Below the pieces are notes generated by a model. The model was not told where the DNA came from and did no database searches. It was given only the letters and a program-made list of their open reading frames with translations. From Mycolicibacterium tusciae JS617 (GTDB taxonomy: Bacteria; Actinomycetota; Actinomycetes; Mycobacteriales; Mycobacteriaceae), in NCBI RefSeq assembly GCF_000243415.2, contig NZ_KI912270.1, positions 3,720,001 through 3,784,000 of the forward strand: a DNA stretch of 64,000 nucleotides, in the 5' to 3' direction. Made by a program: the position numbers and the translations under genes. Below are positions 49,891 through 59,044 of the stretch, piece by piece (position 1 is the stretch's first letter; every line of letters begins with the position of its first letter).

Positions 49891-50463
49891 GTGAACAGAA
49901 GGTACAGGATCGACCCCGACGTGCTGGGCAAGGTGGCCAAGCAGGTGGTCGGCGTGGGGTTGGAGAACGGTGAGCTGATCAGCGAAGCGATACGGGCGCT
50001 CGCCGACGAATACCCCGACCTCATCGATCCCACCCCGGGACGCTGGGTGGGCAGCAAGGCAGGCGGCATCCTCGGCAAGGTCCGGTTTCTCTACTTCAGC
50101 CCGCGCGAGTACGTCGTCATCTTCGGCTCGCCCACTGGCACCCAGGGCTTTTCGGGTCGCTACAAGCATGTGGACGTGCACAAGTTCTTGATGGCCGGCC
50201 AAATCGACTGGTATGACGTGGAATCCGACGACCTTTCCGGCCACACGCTGTTGCCCGGCGAACACGCGCATATGGCAAGGGGTCAAGCCCGCGGTATGAC
50301 GATCCATCCCGGTTCGTGGCATATCGAGTACGGCCGCGGCGCGGTGGCCACCACCCTTCCGTTCGCGATGGTGGACACCCTGCTGGTGTCGCTGGAGTTC
50401 GAGTCGGTGCGCCGCTCGACGGTCGAGTTCGCCAAGCTGGTGCGCCGCCAGCTGCGCCGCTAG
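49891..50463 (+). CDS. ERG2/sigma-1-receptor family protein (C-8 sterol isomerase-like)
   Basis: 190 residues. The C-terminal 120 residues match the ERG2/sigma-1 receptor family: SPREYVVIFGSPTGTQGFSG (69-88), SGHTLLPGEHAHMARGQARG (116-135), and SWHIEYGRG (142-150) followed by TTLPFAMVDTLLVSLEF. Glu146 lines up with the ligand-contacting Glu172 of the human sigma-1 receptor. Fungal ERG2 moves the sterol double bond from C8 to C7. The N-terminal membrane helix of the eukaryotic proteins is absent, so this is probably soluble or peripheral. GTG 49891 is chosen; it may be leaderless. Function in a bacterium without ergosterol is unknown, but steroid or terpenoid isomerisation is possible. Confidence 0.85.
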   Translation: MNRRYRIDPDVLGKVAKQVVGVGLENGELISEAIRALADEYPDLIDPTPGRWVGSKAGGILGKVRFLYFSPREYVVIFGSPTGTQGFSGRYKHVDVHKFLMAGQIDWYDVESDDLSGHTLLPGEHAHMARGQARGMTIHPGSWHIEYGRGAVATTLPFAMVDTLLVSLEFESVRRSTVEFAKLVRRQLRR

Positions 50464-50825
50464 TGCCCCGCTTGTTCGCAGAATCTCAGCTGATTGCCGA
50501 ACGGATCGGTCACGTCGACCGTCAATCCCCACGGCTCGTCTTCCAGCCCGGGCTTCGCGAATCGGTAAGCACGAGAGTCGATCTCGGCATGGAACTCACG
50601 GATGCCGCGCATCGGCACGAACACGACGCTGCCCGGTGTGCCGTCACCATGATGCTCGGACAGGTGAAGGATCAGGTCGGACCGGCTGACCTGGGCATAC
50701 CGCGGGAAGTCCGGCCCAAATCGGTGCTCCCAATCCGTGGTGAAGCCCAGGTAGCCGAGATAGAACTCCTCGGCCTTGGCCTGGTCGAAGATCCTCAAGA
50801 CAGGGACAGCGCGCTCGAACTGCAT
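50460..50825 (-). CDS. VOC-fold glyoxalase-like protein
   Basis: 121 residues. RAVPVLRIFDQAKAEEFYLG, LGFTTDWEHRFG, LILHLSEHHGDGTPG and a C-terminal DPFGNQLRFCE are typical of the bleomycin-resistance/glyoxalase superfamily. The DPxGN loop and Glu near the end are fold hallmarks; a catalytic or merely binding role cannot be decided. It overlaps the ERG2-like gene tail-to-tail by 4 bases and is 5 bases downstream of the SRPBCC gene. Confidence 0.87.
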   Translation of the reverse strand: MQFERAVPVLRIFDQAKAEEFYLGYLGFTTDWEHRFGPDFPRYAQVSRSDLILHLSEHHGDGTPGSVVFVPMRGIREFHAEIDSRAYRFAKPGLEDEPWGLTVDVTDPFGNQLRFCEQAGH

Positions 50826-50830
50826 AAAGG

Positions 50831-51277
50831 TCAGGCCGTCGCGAAGACAGATTTGAAGCGGTCCAACGACTCTCGGATGTCACCCTTGAGCGCGCCCGCG
50901 ACGACCATCCCGATGGGACCGAACAACGCGGGCCCTCCGAGGTGCACGTCGAACGTGACAGTCGACCCCGCCGGATCAGTGTGAGACGGCTTCACCTTGC
51001 CGATGAGCTTGACCTTGACCCCACCGACACCTACTCCGTCGAGCGTCATCGCGTTCGGCGGCTTGTAATTGATGATCGACCACTTGATCCGGTTAGGCAT
51101 GCCCTTCACTTCGACGATCGACTCGATGACCGTGCCCTTGTCCAGGGTCTCGGGCAGCTTGCTGCGCCAGACCTTGTGAATGCTGAGCCACTCCTCGTAA
51201 CGCGACAGATCAGACGCGGACTCCCACGCCTGCTCCGGCGGTAACGGGACGTCGACGGAGACAGAGAGTTTGGCCAT
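50831..51277 (-). CDS. SRPBCC-fold protein, Rv0910-like (proposed toxin of a TA pair)
   Basis: 148 residues of the START/polyketide-cyclase (SRPBCC) fold: LSVSVDVPLPPEQAWESASD, YEEWLSIHKVWR and a C-terminal helix GDIRESLDRFKSVF. Its place, directly after the Rv0909-like gene and ctpE, matches M. tuberculosis Rv0910, reported as the toxin of the Rv0909-Rv0910 system. Five bases separate it from the partner gene. A hydrophobic-ligand pocket is characteristic of the fold; toxin activity here is by homology only. Confidence 0.85.
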   Translation of the reverse strand: MAKLSVSVDVPLPPEQAWESASDLSRYEEWLSIHKVWRSKLPETLDKGTVIESIVEVKGMPNRIKWSIINYKPPNAMTLDGVGVGGVKVKLIGKVKPSHTDPAGSTVTFDVHLGGPALFGPIGMVVAGALKGDIRESLDRFKSVFATA

Positions 51278-51282
51278 ACGTA

Positions 51283-51567
51283 CTAGGGGGTGGGTGGGGC
51301 CGTCGGGGGTTGCTGCTGCGGCGGGTTCCCTGGCGGGGGCGCAGATGGCGGAGCCTGGCCCGACTGCTGCGTCGGAGGCACCTGCCCGGTCTGGTCGACG
51401 GCGTTCTTGTCCACGGCCTTCCTGGCCGCATCCTGTACTTTGTCGACGTGCTGGGTGTATTTGCCCTGCGTCTTCTTGTCCACGATGTCACCGGCCTTGT
51501 CGATCGCGGTGTCCACCTTGTCGGCGTTCTTGGCCAGCACGTTCTTCAGCTTGTCGAGGAATGCCAT
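51283..51567 (-). CDS. Rv0909/MT0933-like antitoxin-family protein with Pro/Gln-rich tail
   Basis: 94 residues. The first 55 (FLDKLKNVLAKNADKVDTAI, IVDKKTQGKYTQHVDKVQDA) match the MT0933-like antitoxin family; the rest is a Pro/Gln-rich tail absent from short homologues. It is followed by the SRPBCC gene 5 bases on and preceded by ctpE by 10 bases, the same order as Rv0908-Rv0909-Rv0910. The helical, Lys-rich first part is amphipathic; the tail is probably disordered. Confidence 0.85.
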   Translation of the reverse strand: MAFLDKLKNVLAKNADKVDTAIDKAGDIVDKKTQGKYTQHVDKVQDAARKAVDKNAVDQTGQVPPTQQSGQAPPSAPPPGNPPQQQPPTAPPTP

Positions 51568-51577
51568 GCAGCCAACC

Positions 51578-53998
51578 CTACTCTCCGGTGGTTTTCGGAT
51601 GCTCCTCTCGTCCGCGCGCCCACAACCTGCGACGTTCCCCCAAAATGGCTCCCTGGACCCACCAGATGACCTCGATCGCCGCCGCCCCGATGAGGCCGAT
51701 GATCAGCGCGATCGACGTGATCTTGATGTTCGACGCGTCGAGCATGAACGCCTTCCGCGCCAGCGGAATCGAGAAGATCACGATGTATGCCAGCCCCGAC
51801 ACCGCTACCAGCGCCACCCGCCACCACTGGTACGGCCGTGCGACTACCGCAAGCACCCAGACTCCCGACACCAGCAGGGTGATCAACGCAGCGGTCGAGG
51901 CCTGCATCTGCTCGACCGGTGTCGCCTCGCGCCCCTGATACGCCACCAGATACGAGGTGAAGGTCGCGATCCCCACCACCATGCCCGACGGCAGTGCCGC
52001 CGTCATGACACGGCGGACGAATCCGGTGTGGGCCCTCTCGTTGTTGGGCGCCAGCGACAGGACGAATGCCGGGATACCGATGGTGAACCACGCCGCGATC
52101 GTGACGTGGATGGGCTGAAACGGGAACAGCAGCGGATCGGTGCCGAAGATCTTGGACGACAACCCGCCAAGGCCGACGAGAATCGCCAGCAGCACCGAGT
52201 ACACCGTCTTGGTGAGGAACAGGTTCGAGACCCGCTCGATGTTGCCGATCACGCGGCGGCCCTCGCCGACGACATACGGCAGCGTCGCGAACTTGTTGTC
52301 CAGCAACACGATCTGTGCCACCGCCCGCGAGGCCGAACTGCCCGAGCCCATCGCCACACCGATGTCGGCGTCTTTGAGGGCCAGCACGTCGTTGACGCCG
52401 TCGCCGGTCATCGCCACCGTGTGCCCGCGCGACTGAAGAGCGTGCACCATGGCGCGCTTCTGGTCGGGCCGCACCCGGCCGAACGTGGTGTATTCCTCGA
52501 GGGTGTCGGCCAGCTGGTCGGGCTCGTCGGGCAGCTGACGGGCGTCCATCGTCTCGCCTTCGAGGCCGAGCGAGCCGGCCACTGCGCCGACCGACACCGC
52601 GTTGTCGCCCGAGATCACCTTGATCGAAACCTTCTGCTCCGCAAAGTAGTCCAGGGTTTCGCGGGCATCGGGACGCACGCGTTGTTCGAGAACCACCAGC
52701 GCCGCCGGCGTGACTCGCCCGGGTGCGTCCGCGTGATCGACGGCCATCTCGCAGGAGCCCAGAAGCAACACCCGCAGACCCTTGGCGCCGATTTCCTCTG
52801 CCTGCTGGGCGATGTCAGAGCCCCGCTCAAGCAGCACGTCGGGTGCGCCGATCACCCAGTTGCCGTGTTCGGCGTAGGACGCACCACTCCACTTGGTGGC
52901 GGATTTGAACGGTGCCGTCGCCGAGGCGTGCCAACCGGGTGGCATCTTGTAGGCCTCGGAGATGGCCTGCATGCTCGCGTTGGGTCGGGCATCGTCGGCG
53001 GCCAGTTGAGCGAGAATGTCCGCGACGGATGACTCGTCGAGCTTCCTGAGATCCGAGAGTCGCATACCGTTTTCGGTGAGAGTGCCGGTCTTGTCCGCAC
53101 ATACGACGTCGACGCGGGCCAGCCCCTCGATGGCGGGTAGTTCGTTGACCAGGCACTGCCTGCGGCCCAGCCGCACGACGCCAACGGCGAATGCAATCGA
53201 CGTCATCAGCACGAGGCCTTCGGGGACCATCGGCACGAGCGCACCGACCATCCGCAGCACCGACTCGCGCCATCCCGAATCGGTGGTGAACAACTGGGTG
53301 TAGATGATGAGCAGACCCGCGGGGATCAACAGGTAGGTGATGAATTGCAGGATCTTGTTGATGCCGCTGCGCAGTTCGGAATTCACCAGCGTGAACTTGC
53401 TGGCCTCGTCGGCGAGCTTGGCCGCGTAGGCCTCCCGGCCGACCTTGGTGGCCCGATACGCACCGCTGCCCGCGACGACGAAGCTGCCCGACATCACGGC
53501 GTCGCCGGCGTCCTTCGCGATCGGATCAGCCTCGCCGGTGAGCAGCGACTCGTCGACCTCGAGATTGACCTCCTCGACCACCTCACCGTCGACGACGATC
53601 TGGTCTCCCGGTCCTAGTTCGATGATGTCGTCGAGAACGATCTCGGCGGGCAGCACCTCCCTGGTGCCGGATTGCCTGCGCACCAGGGGTTTCGCCTGCC
53701 CGACGATCGCCAGCTTGTCCAGCGTCTGCTTGGCCCGCAGCTCCTGAATGATGCCGATCGCGCTGTTGGCGATGATGAGCAGGCCGAACGCGCCGTTGAT
53801 CACCGACCCGGTGGACAGCACGATGATCAGCAGCACACCGAGAATGGCGTTGATGCGGGTGAACACATTGGCCCGCACGATCTCCGAGACGCTGCGTGCC
53901 GCGCGGGTCGGCACATCATTGGTCTTGCCTTCGGAGACACGCTGCGCGACTTCGGCATCGGTGAGACCGCCGGTCCGGACGCCGGGGACGGTGGTCAT
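51578..53998 (-). CDS. ctpE: P-type cation ATPase CtpE
   Basis: 806 residues. P-type hallmarks: [12 protein letters not shown] (actuator loop), [15 protein letters not shown] (TM4 with the PEGL ion site), [10 protein letters not shown] with the phosphorylated Asp, KGLRVLLLG, and [20 protein letters not shown]. The gene order matches M. tuberculosis Rv0908 (ctpE). CtpE of mycobacteria has been implicated in calcium uptake. About ten transmembrane helices are expected, six of them in the C-terminal 300 residues. ATG 53998 overlaps the stop of the beta-lactamase-like gene (ATGA). Confidence 0.95.
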   Translation of the reverse strand: MTTVPGVRTGGLTDAEVAQRVSEGKTNDVPTRAARSVSEIVRANVFTRINAILGVLLIIVLSTGSVINGAFGLLIIANSAIGIIQELRAKQTLDKLAIVGQAKPLVRRQSGTREVLPAEIVLDDIIELGPGDQIVVDGEVVEEVNLEVDESLLTGEADPIAKDAGDAVMSGSFVVAGSGAYRATKVGREAYAAKLADEASKFTLVNSELRSGINKILQFITYLLIPAGLLIIYTQLFTTDSGWRESVLRMVGALVPMVPEGLVLMTSIAFAVGVVRLGRRQCLVNELPAIEGLARVDVVCADKTGTLTENGMRLSDLRKLDESSVADILAQLAADDARPNASMQAISEAYKMPPGWHASATAPFKSATKWSGASYAEHGNWVIGAPDVLLERGSDIAQQAEEIGAKGLRVLLLGSCEMAVDHADAPGRVTPAALVVLEQRVRPDARETLDYFAEQKVSIKVISGDNAVSVGAVAGSLGLEGETMDARQLPDEPDQLADTLEEYTTFGRVRPDQKRAMVHALQSRGHTVAMTGDGVNDVLALKDADIGVAMGSGSSASRAVAQIVLLDNKFATLPYVVGEGRRVIGNIERVSNLFLTKTVYSVLLAILVGLGGLSSKIFGTDPLLFPFQPIHVTIAAWFTIGIPAFVLSLAPNNERAHTGFVRRVMTAALPSGMVVGIATFTSYLVAYQGREATPVEQMQASTAALITLLVSGVWVLAVVARPYQWWRVALVAVSGLAYIVIFSIPLARKAFMLDASNIKITSIALIIGLIGAAAIEVIWWVQGAILGERRRLWARGREEHPKTTGE

Positions 53999-55566
53999 TT
54001 GGTAAATGTCCCCTTACCGGACTCGTCATAATATTCGAGCACCAGCTTGTTGCCGTCGAACGTCGCCTTGGAAATCGTTCCAGGCGGAGCGTTTTCAGTC
54101 ACGAACTCAAAAGTGAAGACGTTGCCGTCCCAGTGGTCCAGCGGCACCGTCAACTCGGGTCCGAGGGCCAGCACCAACTTGCCGTCCTTCTCGGTGACCC
54201 TGGCCGTGCCCCAGTAGTCGTTGTTGTAGGTTCCGACATACGTCGAAAGCGGTGCGGGCGGTTTCGGGTCGGCGGGCGGGTGCTGGCCGACGAGCGTGCC
54301 GACCGGCTTCTCCATCTCGACGAAGACCTTGTTGTAGAGGCCGTACCAGTCCTCGCGAACCTCGCCGAACTGCACCAGGTCCGCGAACTGGGCGGTCAGC
54401 GCTTCGGGAACCCCCGACGGAGTGGCGTTGGTCAGCGCGACGATCGCCACATCAGCCGAAGGCAGGATCACGAAGTTCGTCCCCGCCCCCAGTTCGAATG
54501 CACCGGAGTGGCTGAGTTCCGTGCGCGCACCCGACGTCGTCCCGGTGTTGAAGCCGAATCCGTAGAAGCCCGAACGCATCGCGGGTTCGGATGCAGGACT
54601 CGACACGATCTGCGGCGTGATCGCGGGCAACAGTGCATCGGCGTCGACGATCTGCTTGCCGTCGTGCTTTCCATTCGCCAACACCATCGCAAGCCAGCGG
54701 GTCATGTCGTTGACGGACGAACTCACGCCGCCCGCGGGTGCTTGCGGATCCGCGTCGCGGATATAGCGCGGCTCGTAGGATCCATCGACGTGGATGTGCC
54801 CGATGGCGCGGTTGGCCCTTGACTCGTAGTCAGCGAACCGGTAACTCGTCGACGGCATTCCAAGCGGATCGAACAGCACATCGTCGGCGAGCACATCCCA
54901 CGGCTTACCGGCGCTCGCCGCGACCGCTTCGGCACCACTGGTGAAGCCGTAGTTGGTGTAGGCGTAGGAGATTCGGAATGGATCCAGCGGAAAGTCACGT
55001 AGCCGGTCCAGCACATAGCGGCGGTCGTGGCCGATGTCCTCGAGCATGTCGCCCGCATGATCGGGAAGGCCGGAGCGGTGCGAGAGCATGTCGCCGACGG
55101 TGACCATTTGCGTGACCACCGGATCGGACAGGGCGAACCACGGCAGCTTGGACACGATCGGGGTGTCCCAGCCGATCGCGTCCACACCGACCTGGTGGGC
55201 GACCACCGTCGAGGTGAGCGGCTTGGACAGCGATGCCAGCTGAAAGACGGTGTCCGTGTCGATTTTGTCACCGGTCTTTACGTCTTTGACGCCGAAGCCC
55301 TTCGAGTACACGGTCTTTCCCTGGTGCACGACGGCGACCGCCATGCCGGGGATGCCGGACTTGCGCATCAGCTCCCCGGCGATGCCGTCGAGTTTGGCGA
55401 CGGCTTTGTCGACGGCGTTCTCGGGCAAGGGCATCGCGGGAACCAGCGGCGGGGGGACGTCGGCCTGAGTCGGAGGGGACGGCGGCGCCGGTTCGGCAGG
55501 CTTCTCCGTGCAGCCGGGAAGAAGGACGAGCAACCCGACGACGGCCAGCCTGGCCAGTGCATTCAT
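53995..55566 (-). CDS. Beta-lactamase/PBP-like serine hydrolase lipoprotein (Rv0907-like)
   Basis: 523 residues. An N-terminal signal with lipobox (LVLLPGC, start ATG 55566) predicts a lipid-anchored extracytoplasmic protein. The class C beta-lactamase fold has SLSK (Ser nucleophile in [11 protein letters not shown]) and the YTN motif ([11 protein letters not shown]), with an [11 protein letters not shown] segment as third motif. A C-terminal beta-rich domain (about 400-520) follows. It occupies the position of Rv0907. It is more likely a peptidase or esterase than a true beta-lactamase. Confidence 0.88.
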   Translation of the reverse strand: MNALARLAVVGLLVLLPGCTEKPAEPAPPSPPTQADVPPPLVPAMPLPENAVDKAVAKLDGIAGELMRKSGIPGMAVAVVHQGKTVYSKGFGVKDVKTGDKIDTDTVFQLASLSKPLTSTVVAHQVGVDAIGWDTPIVSKLPWFALSDPVVTQMVTVGDMLSHRSGLPDHAGDMLEDIGHDRRYVLDRLRDFPLDPFRISYAYTNYGFTSGAEAVAASAGKPWDVLADDVLFDPLGMPSTSYRFADYESRANRAIGHIHVDGSYEPRYIRDADPQAPAGGVSSSVNDMTRWLAMVLANGKHDGKQIVDADALLPAITPQIVSSPASEPAMRSGFYGFGFNTGTTSGARTELSHSGAFELGAGTNFVILPSADVAIVALTNATPSGVPEALTAQFADLVQFGEVREDWYGLYNKVFVEMEKPVGTLVGQHPPADPKPPAPLSTYVGTYNNDYWGTARVTEKDGKLVLALGPELTVPLDHWDGNVFTFEFVTENAPPGTISKATFDGNKLVLEYYDESGKGTFTK

Positions 55567-55593
55567 GCGTGCACCGTATCCCGTCGGCACGCT

Positions 55594-56703
55594 TTAGAGG
55601 CGCCACCACGGGTCGGCCGCCAATGCCGCGTCGGGCTGCACCCGCTCCCCCGGCTTCGGCACCGCGACCAGCACGCCCTCGGCTTCTGCGGCCTCGGCCA
55701 GCCGCTCCACCGGCTCGGACCACGGATGCGGGGCGAGGCGGAAGGTCGCCCAGTGGATCGGAATCAGCAGCCCCGCATCGGTGATGTCGCGGTGCGCACG
55801 GACCGCGTCCTCGGGATTCATGTGGATGTCGGGCCAGCCCGAGTGGTAGGCGCCCACCGGCATCAGGCTGAGGTCGAACGGTCCGTGCTCGGCGCCAATG
55901 TCGCCGAAGCTCTTCGAATATCCGGTGTCCCCGCCGAAGAACGCGCGGTGGCTGGGTCCGATCAGCGCCCACGACGACCACAGGGTGGTGTTCCGGGTCA
56001 GGAACCGTCCTGAGAAATGCCGCGCCGGGGTGCACACCAGCGTGAGGTCGCCGAGGCGGGCGCTTTCGTTCCAGTCGAGTTCGACTATCCGGTCAGCGGG
56101 GATGTGCCAGGCCCGAAGATGGGCACCGATGCCGAGCGGGACGAAGAACTTGGCCCGCTGAGTGCGCGCCAACTGTTTGACGGTGTCGATGTCGAGGTGG
56201 TCGTAATGGTCGTGGCTGATGATGACCGCGTCGATCGCGGGCAGCGCCTCCAGCGGGGCGGGCACCGGATGCAGGCGACGCGGGCCGAGGGTGCGCGACG
56301 GTGAACAGCGGTCGCTCCAGACCGGGTCTGCCAGCACGCGGTAGCCGTCGATCTCGATCACCGCCGAGGAGTGGCCGTACCAGGTGACGGCGAGATCGCC
56401 CACCGGCAGGCTCGGATCGGGCGTGACCAGCGGGACCGGTGCGGACGGATGCTGGTTCGAACTGCCGCCGACGACCTCGCGGACGAGCAGGAACTGCTCC
56501 TGGCGGGTGAGGCTGGACGGGCTCGCCGGTTCCAGGTTGACGAACGCGCCGTCCTGGTAGTTCGGCGACCCCTTGGCCACACCGTCGATCTCGACCGGCG
56601 AAGCGCCAAGTGCCGAAGGGGTGCCTTGAAGCGCGCGCAGCGCCCATCCCCCGGCCACGAGCGAAGCCGTCCCGAGGCCAATGCGCAGCGCCGCGGAGAT
56701 CAT
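55594..56703 (-). CDS. Metallo-beta-lactamase-fold hydrolase, NAPE-PLD-like (Rv0906-like)
   Basis: 369 residues. An N-terminal hydrophobic segment (1-25) may anchor or export it. The metal site is in ISHDHYDHLDIDTVKQL (HxHxDH type), with GHSSAVIEIDGYRVLADPVW before it and FFGGDTGYS and PVGAYHSGW after. Relatives act as phosphodiesterases, including N-acyl-phosphatidylethanolamine phospholipase D. It corresponds in order to Rv0906 and overlaps the echA6 stop by one base (TGATG). Confidence 0.9.
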   Translation of the reverse strand: MISAALRIGLGTASLVAGGWALRALQGTPSALGASPVEIDGVAKGSPNYQDGAFVNLEPASPSSLTRQEQFLLVREVVGGSSNQHPSAPVPLVTPDPSLPVGDLAVTWYGHSSAVIEIDGYRVLADPVWSDRCSPSRTLGPRRLHPVPAPLEALPAIDAVIISHDHYDHLDIDTVKQLARTQRAKFFVPLGIGAHLRAWHIPADRIVELDWNESARLGDLTLVCTPARHFSGRFLTRNTTLWSSWALIGPSHRAFFGGDTGYSKSFGDIGAEHGPFDLSLMPVGAYHSGWPDIHMNPEDAVRAHRDITDAGLLIPIHWATFRLAPHPWSEPVERLAEAAEAEGVLVAVPKPGERVQPDAALAADPWWRL

Positions 56704-57437
56704 CAGGCCCCCTGAAACCTCGGTGGACGCTTTTCGATGCGCGCGACCTGCGCCTCGATCACGTCCTGACTGGCCCAGGCGCGGTCGAACATCTCGGTGT
56801 GCTCGGGGCGCGGGTCCTCGTAGGCGCCGTCGTCGTTGAGCACGCGCTTGGCGTGCTGCAGGGCCAGCGGTGCGTAGCCGGCGAGCTCGGCGGCCCAGGC
56901 CTGCGCGTCGGCCAGCGTGCCGATGCGGTTGGCCATGCCGGTGTGCAGCGCGGCATCGGAGGTGAGCCGTTCCGCGCCGAGCAGCATGCCCCTCGCCCGG
57001 CCCGCCCCGACCAGCGACGTCAGCCGTCGGATGCTCCAGTTATCCAGCGCCAGACCGTATTTCGCAACCGGGAACTGGAAGTACGCCTCGGGTGCGACGA
57101 CCCGCAGATCGCAGATCATCGACAGGATGACGCCTGCGCCGATCGCGGGGCCGTTGATCGCGCCGATGACCGGGACAGGAGCCTGGTCAATCGCGATGTT
57201 GAGCGCCTTGGCCTTGTCGGGCAGCTCCTCGGCCACCCCCGCAGCATCGGTCAGGTCAGCGCCGGAGCTGAACACGTGGCCCTGCCCGGTCAGCACGATG
57301 ACCTTGACATCCTCGGTTGCGGCTTTCTCGACGGCTTCGCGCAGGCCGTCGACGAGCGCGCCATTGAGCGCGTTGCGGCGGTCAGCGCGCTGCATTTCCA
57401 GCGTCATGACGTCGCCGTCGCGGGTCACACCAATCAT
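56703..57437 (-). CDS. echA6: Enoyl-CoA hydratase-fold protein EchA6
   Basis: 244 residues, crotonase fold: [13 protein letters not shown] (oxyanion hole) and [19 protein letters not shown]. Both catalytic Glu positions of active hydratases are replaced ([12 protein letters not shown] at the first; [12 protein letters not shown] at the second), as in M. tuberculosis EchA6 (Rv0905), a non-catalytic protein proposed to feed acyl-CoA into FAS-II mycolate synthesis. The gene order with accD3, Rv0906 and Rv0907 homologues supports the name. It probably has a leaderless mRNA starting at ATG 57437. Confidence 0.92.
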   Translation of the reverse strand: MIGVTRDGDVMTLEMQRADRRNALNGALVDGLREAVEKAATEDVKVIVLTGQGHVFSSGADLTDAAGVAEELPDKAKALNIAIDQAPVPVIGAINGPAIGAGVILSMICDLRVVAPEAYFQFPVAKYGLALDNWSIRRLTSLVGAGRARGMLLGAERLTSDAALHTGMANRIGTLADAQAWAAELAGYAPLALQHAKRVLNDDGAYEDPRPEHTEMFDRAWASQDVIEAQVARIEKRPPRFQGA

Positions 57438-57447
57438 TGCGCCACCC

Positions 57448-57453
57448 TATATA
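57448..57453. promoter_or_regulatory. Symmetric shared -10 box for echA6 and accD3
   Basis: TATATA, its own complement, sits exactly 10 bases from the ATG of echA6 (57437, minus) and 10 bases from the GTG of accD3 (57464, plus). It can serve as the -10 box in both directions, giving two leaderless transcripts from one promoter core. Confidence 0.6.
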
Positions 57454-57463
57454 CCCTCTGGGT

Positions 57464-58969
57464 GTGAGCCGGATCGGTGCCCTCGAGCTGCGTGATGCCG
57501 TGCTGGACGCGGGTTCGTTCCGCAGCTGGGACAGCACGCCGCTGGCTGTCGATGGCACCGAGGAGTACCGGCGCGAACTGGCCGCCGCTGCCGCCAAAAC
57601 GGGACTGGACGAGTCGGTGCTCACGGGCGAGGGCACCGTTTTCGGCCGACGGGTGGCACTGGTGGCCTGCGAGTTCGACTTCCTGGCCGGCTCGATCGGG
57701 GTCGCCGCCGCCGAGCGGATCACCACCGCGGTGACCCGGGCGACGGCCGAGCGGCTGCCGCTGGTCGCGTCGCCGAGTTCGGGCGGCACCCGCATGCAGG
57801 AGGGCACCGTCGCGTTCCTGCAGATGGTCAAGATCACCGCTGCGGTGGAACTGCACAAGCGGGCGCATCTGCCGTATTTGGTCTACCTGCGCCACCCGAC
57901 GACCGGCGGGGTGTTCGCGTCGTGGGGGTCCCTCGGCCACCTCACCGCCGCCGAGCCGGGCGCGCTCATCGGCTTCCTCGGCCCGCGGGTGTACGAACAT
58001 CTCTACGGCGAGCCGTTCCCCTCGGGCGTCCAGACCGCCGAGAACCTGGAGCGCCACGGCGTCATCGACGGCGTGGTCGGCCTGGAGGCGGTGCGCTCGA
58101 TGCTCGACCGCACGTTGAAGGTCGTCGCCGACCCGCCCGCGTCTCCGGCTCCGCCGCCCGATGCCGCGCCGATTCCCGACGTTCCTGCGTGGCAGTCGGT
58201 CGTGGCGTCTCGCCGGCCCGACCGGCCCGGCGTTGGGTATCTGCTGCGAAACGGAACATCCGAGCGGGTGCTGCTGTCGGGAACCGGCCGCGGCGAGGAT
58301 GCCACCACGCTGCTGGCGTTGGCGAGGTTCGGCGGCCAGCCGGCGGTGGTGGTCGGTCAGCAGCGGGTGCTCGGCGGGCTGGATTCAATCCCGGTTCGCT
58401 CCACTCCTGCCCTCCGAGTCGGCCCTGCTGCCCTGCGCGAGGCCCGACGGGGCATGACGCTGGCCGCGGGGCTCAAATTGCCTCTTGTGCTCGTGATCGA
58501 CACCGCGGGACCGGCGCTCACCGTCGAGGCCGAACAGGACGGCCTGGCCGGTGAAATCGCCAGGTGCCTGGCCGATCTCGTCCTGCTGGACACGCCGACC
58601 GTTTCGGTGCTGCTCGGCCAGGGCAGCGGCGGACCCGCGCTGGCGATGGTGCCCGCCGACCGAGTGCTGGCAGCGCTGCACGGCTGGCTCGCCCCGCTGC
58701 CGCCAGAGGGGGCCAGCGCGATCGTGTTCCGCGATACCGAGCATGCGCCCGAACTGGCTGCTACACAGGGTATTCGGTCGGCAGACCTACTGAGCAGCGG
58801 CATCGTCGACGCGATCGTTCCCGAATCTCCCGATGCGGCCGACGAACCACTGGCCTTCACGCGACGACTGTCGGCCACCATCGCCACCGAACTTCACTCG
58901 TTGCGCGCGATGCCCGACTCCGATCGGCTCGCCGCCAGGTTGGCGCGCTACCGTCGCATCGGCCTCTAG
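57464..58969 (+). CDS. accD3: Carboxyltransferase-type acyl-CoA carboxylase subunit AccD3
   Basis: 501 residues with two crotonase-like halves. ASPSSGGTRMQEGTVAFLQM, YLRHPTTGGVFASWGSLGH and FLGPRVYEHLYGEPFPSGVQ in the first half, LLGQGSGGPALAMVPADRVL in the second, agree closely with M. tuberculosis AccD3 (Rv0904c). It would transfer a carboxyl group from carboxybiotin to an acyl-CoA; its true partner alpha subunit is not known. GTG 57464 matches the family start (SRIGALELRDAVLDAGSF) and is preferred to TTG 57437. Confidence 0.95.
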   Translation: MSRIGALELRDAVLDAGSFRSWDSTPLAVDGTEEYRRELAAAAAKTGLDESVLTGEGTVFGRRVALVACEFDFLAGSIGVAAAERITTAVTRATAERLPLVASPSSGGTRMQEGTVAFLQMVKITAAVELHKRAHLPYLVYLRHPTTGGVFASWGSLGHLTAAEPGALIGFLGPRVYEHLYGEPFPSGVQTAENLERHGVIDGVVGLEAVRSMLDRTLKVVADPPASPAPPPDAAPIPDVPAWQSVVASRRPDRPGVGYLLRNGTSERVLLSGTGRGEDATTLLALARFGGQPAVVVGQQRVLGGLDSIPVRSTPALRVGPAALREARRGMTLAAGLKLPLVLVIDTAGPALTVEAEQDGLAGEIARCLADLVLLDTPTVSVLLGQGSGGPALAMVPADRVLAALHGWLAPLPPEGASAIVFRDTEHAPELAATQGIRSADLLSSGIVDAIVPESPDAADEPLAFTRRLSATIATELHSLRAMPDSDRLAARLARYRRIGL

Positions 58970-58976
58970 ACGCGAC

Positions 58977-59019
58977 TTGTGTGCGTTCGCGTGCGGTGAG
59001 CGCACGCGAGCGCACACAA
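58977..59019 (+). repeat. Intergenic palindrome, copy 2 (GTGTGCG...GGTGAG...CGCACAC type)
   Basis: A 19-base stem with one G-T pair: TTGTGTGCGTTCGCGTGCG (58977-58995) against CGCACGCGAGCGCACACAA (59001-59019), loop GTGAG. It follows the accD3 TAG by 7 bases, in the same orientation relative to the upstream gene as the copy at 21177 after the BVMO gene. Possible terminator or mobile palindrome. Confidence 0.7.
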
Positions 59020-59044
59020 ATCGGTCATCAGGCATTCTGGGGAT

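Noticed and set aside
53995..55566. Classical antibiotic-resistance beta-lactamase
   Set aside because: SLSK and YTN motifs are shared by esterases and peptidases of the same fold; synteny with Rv0907 and the lipobox argue for a housekeeping envelope protein.
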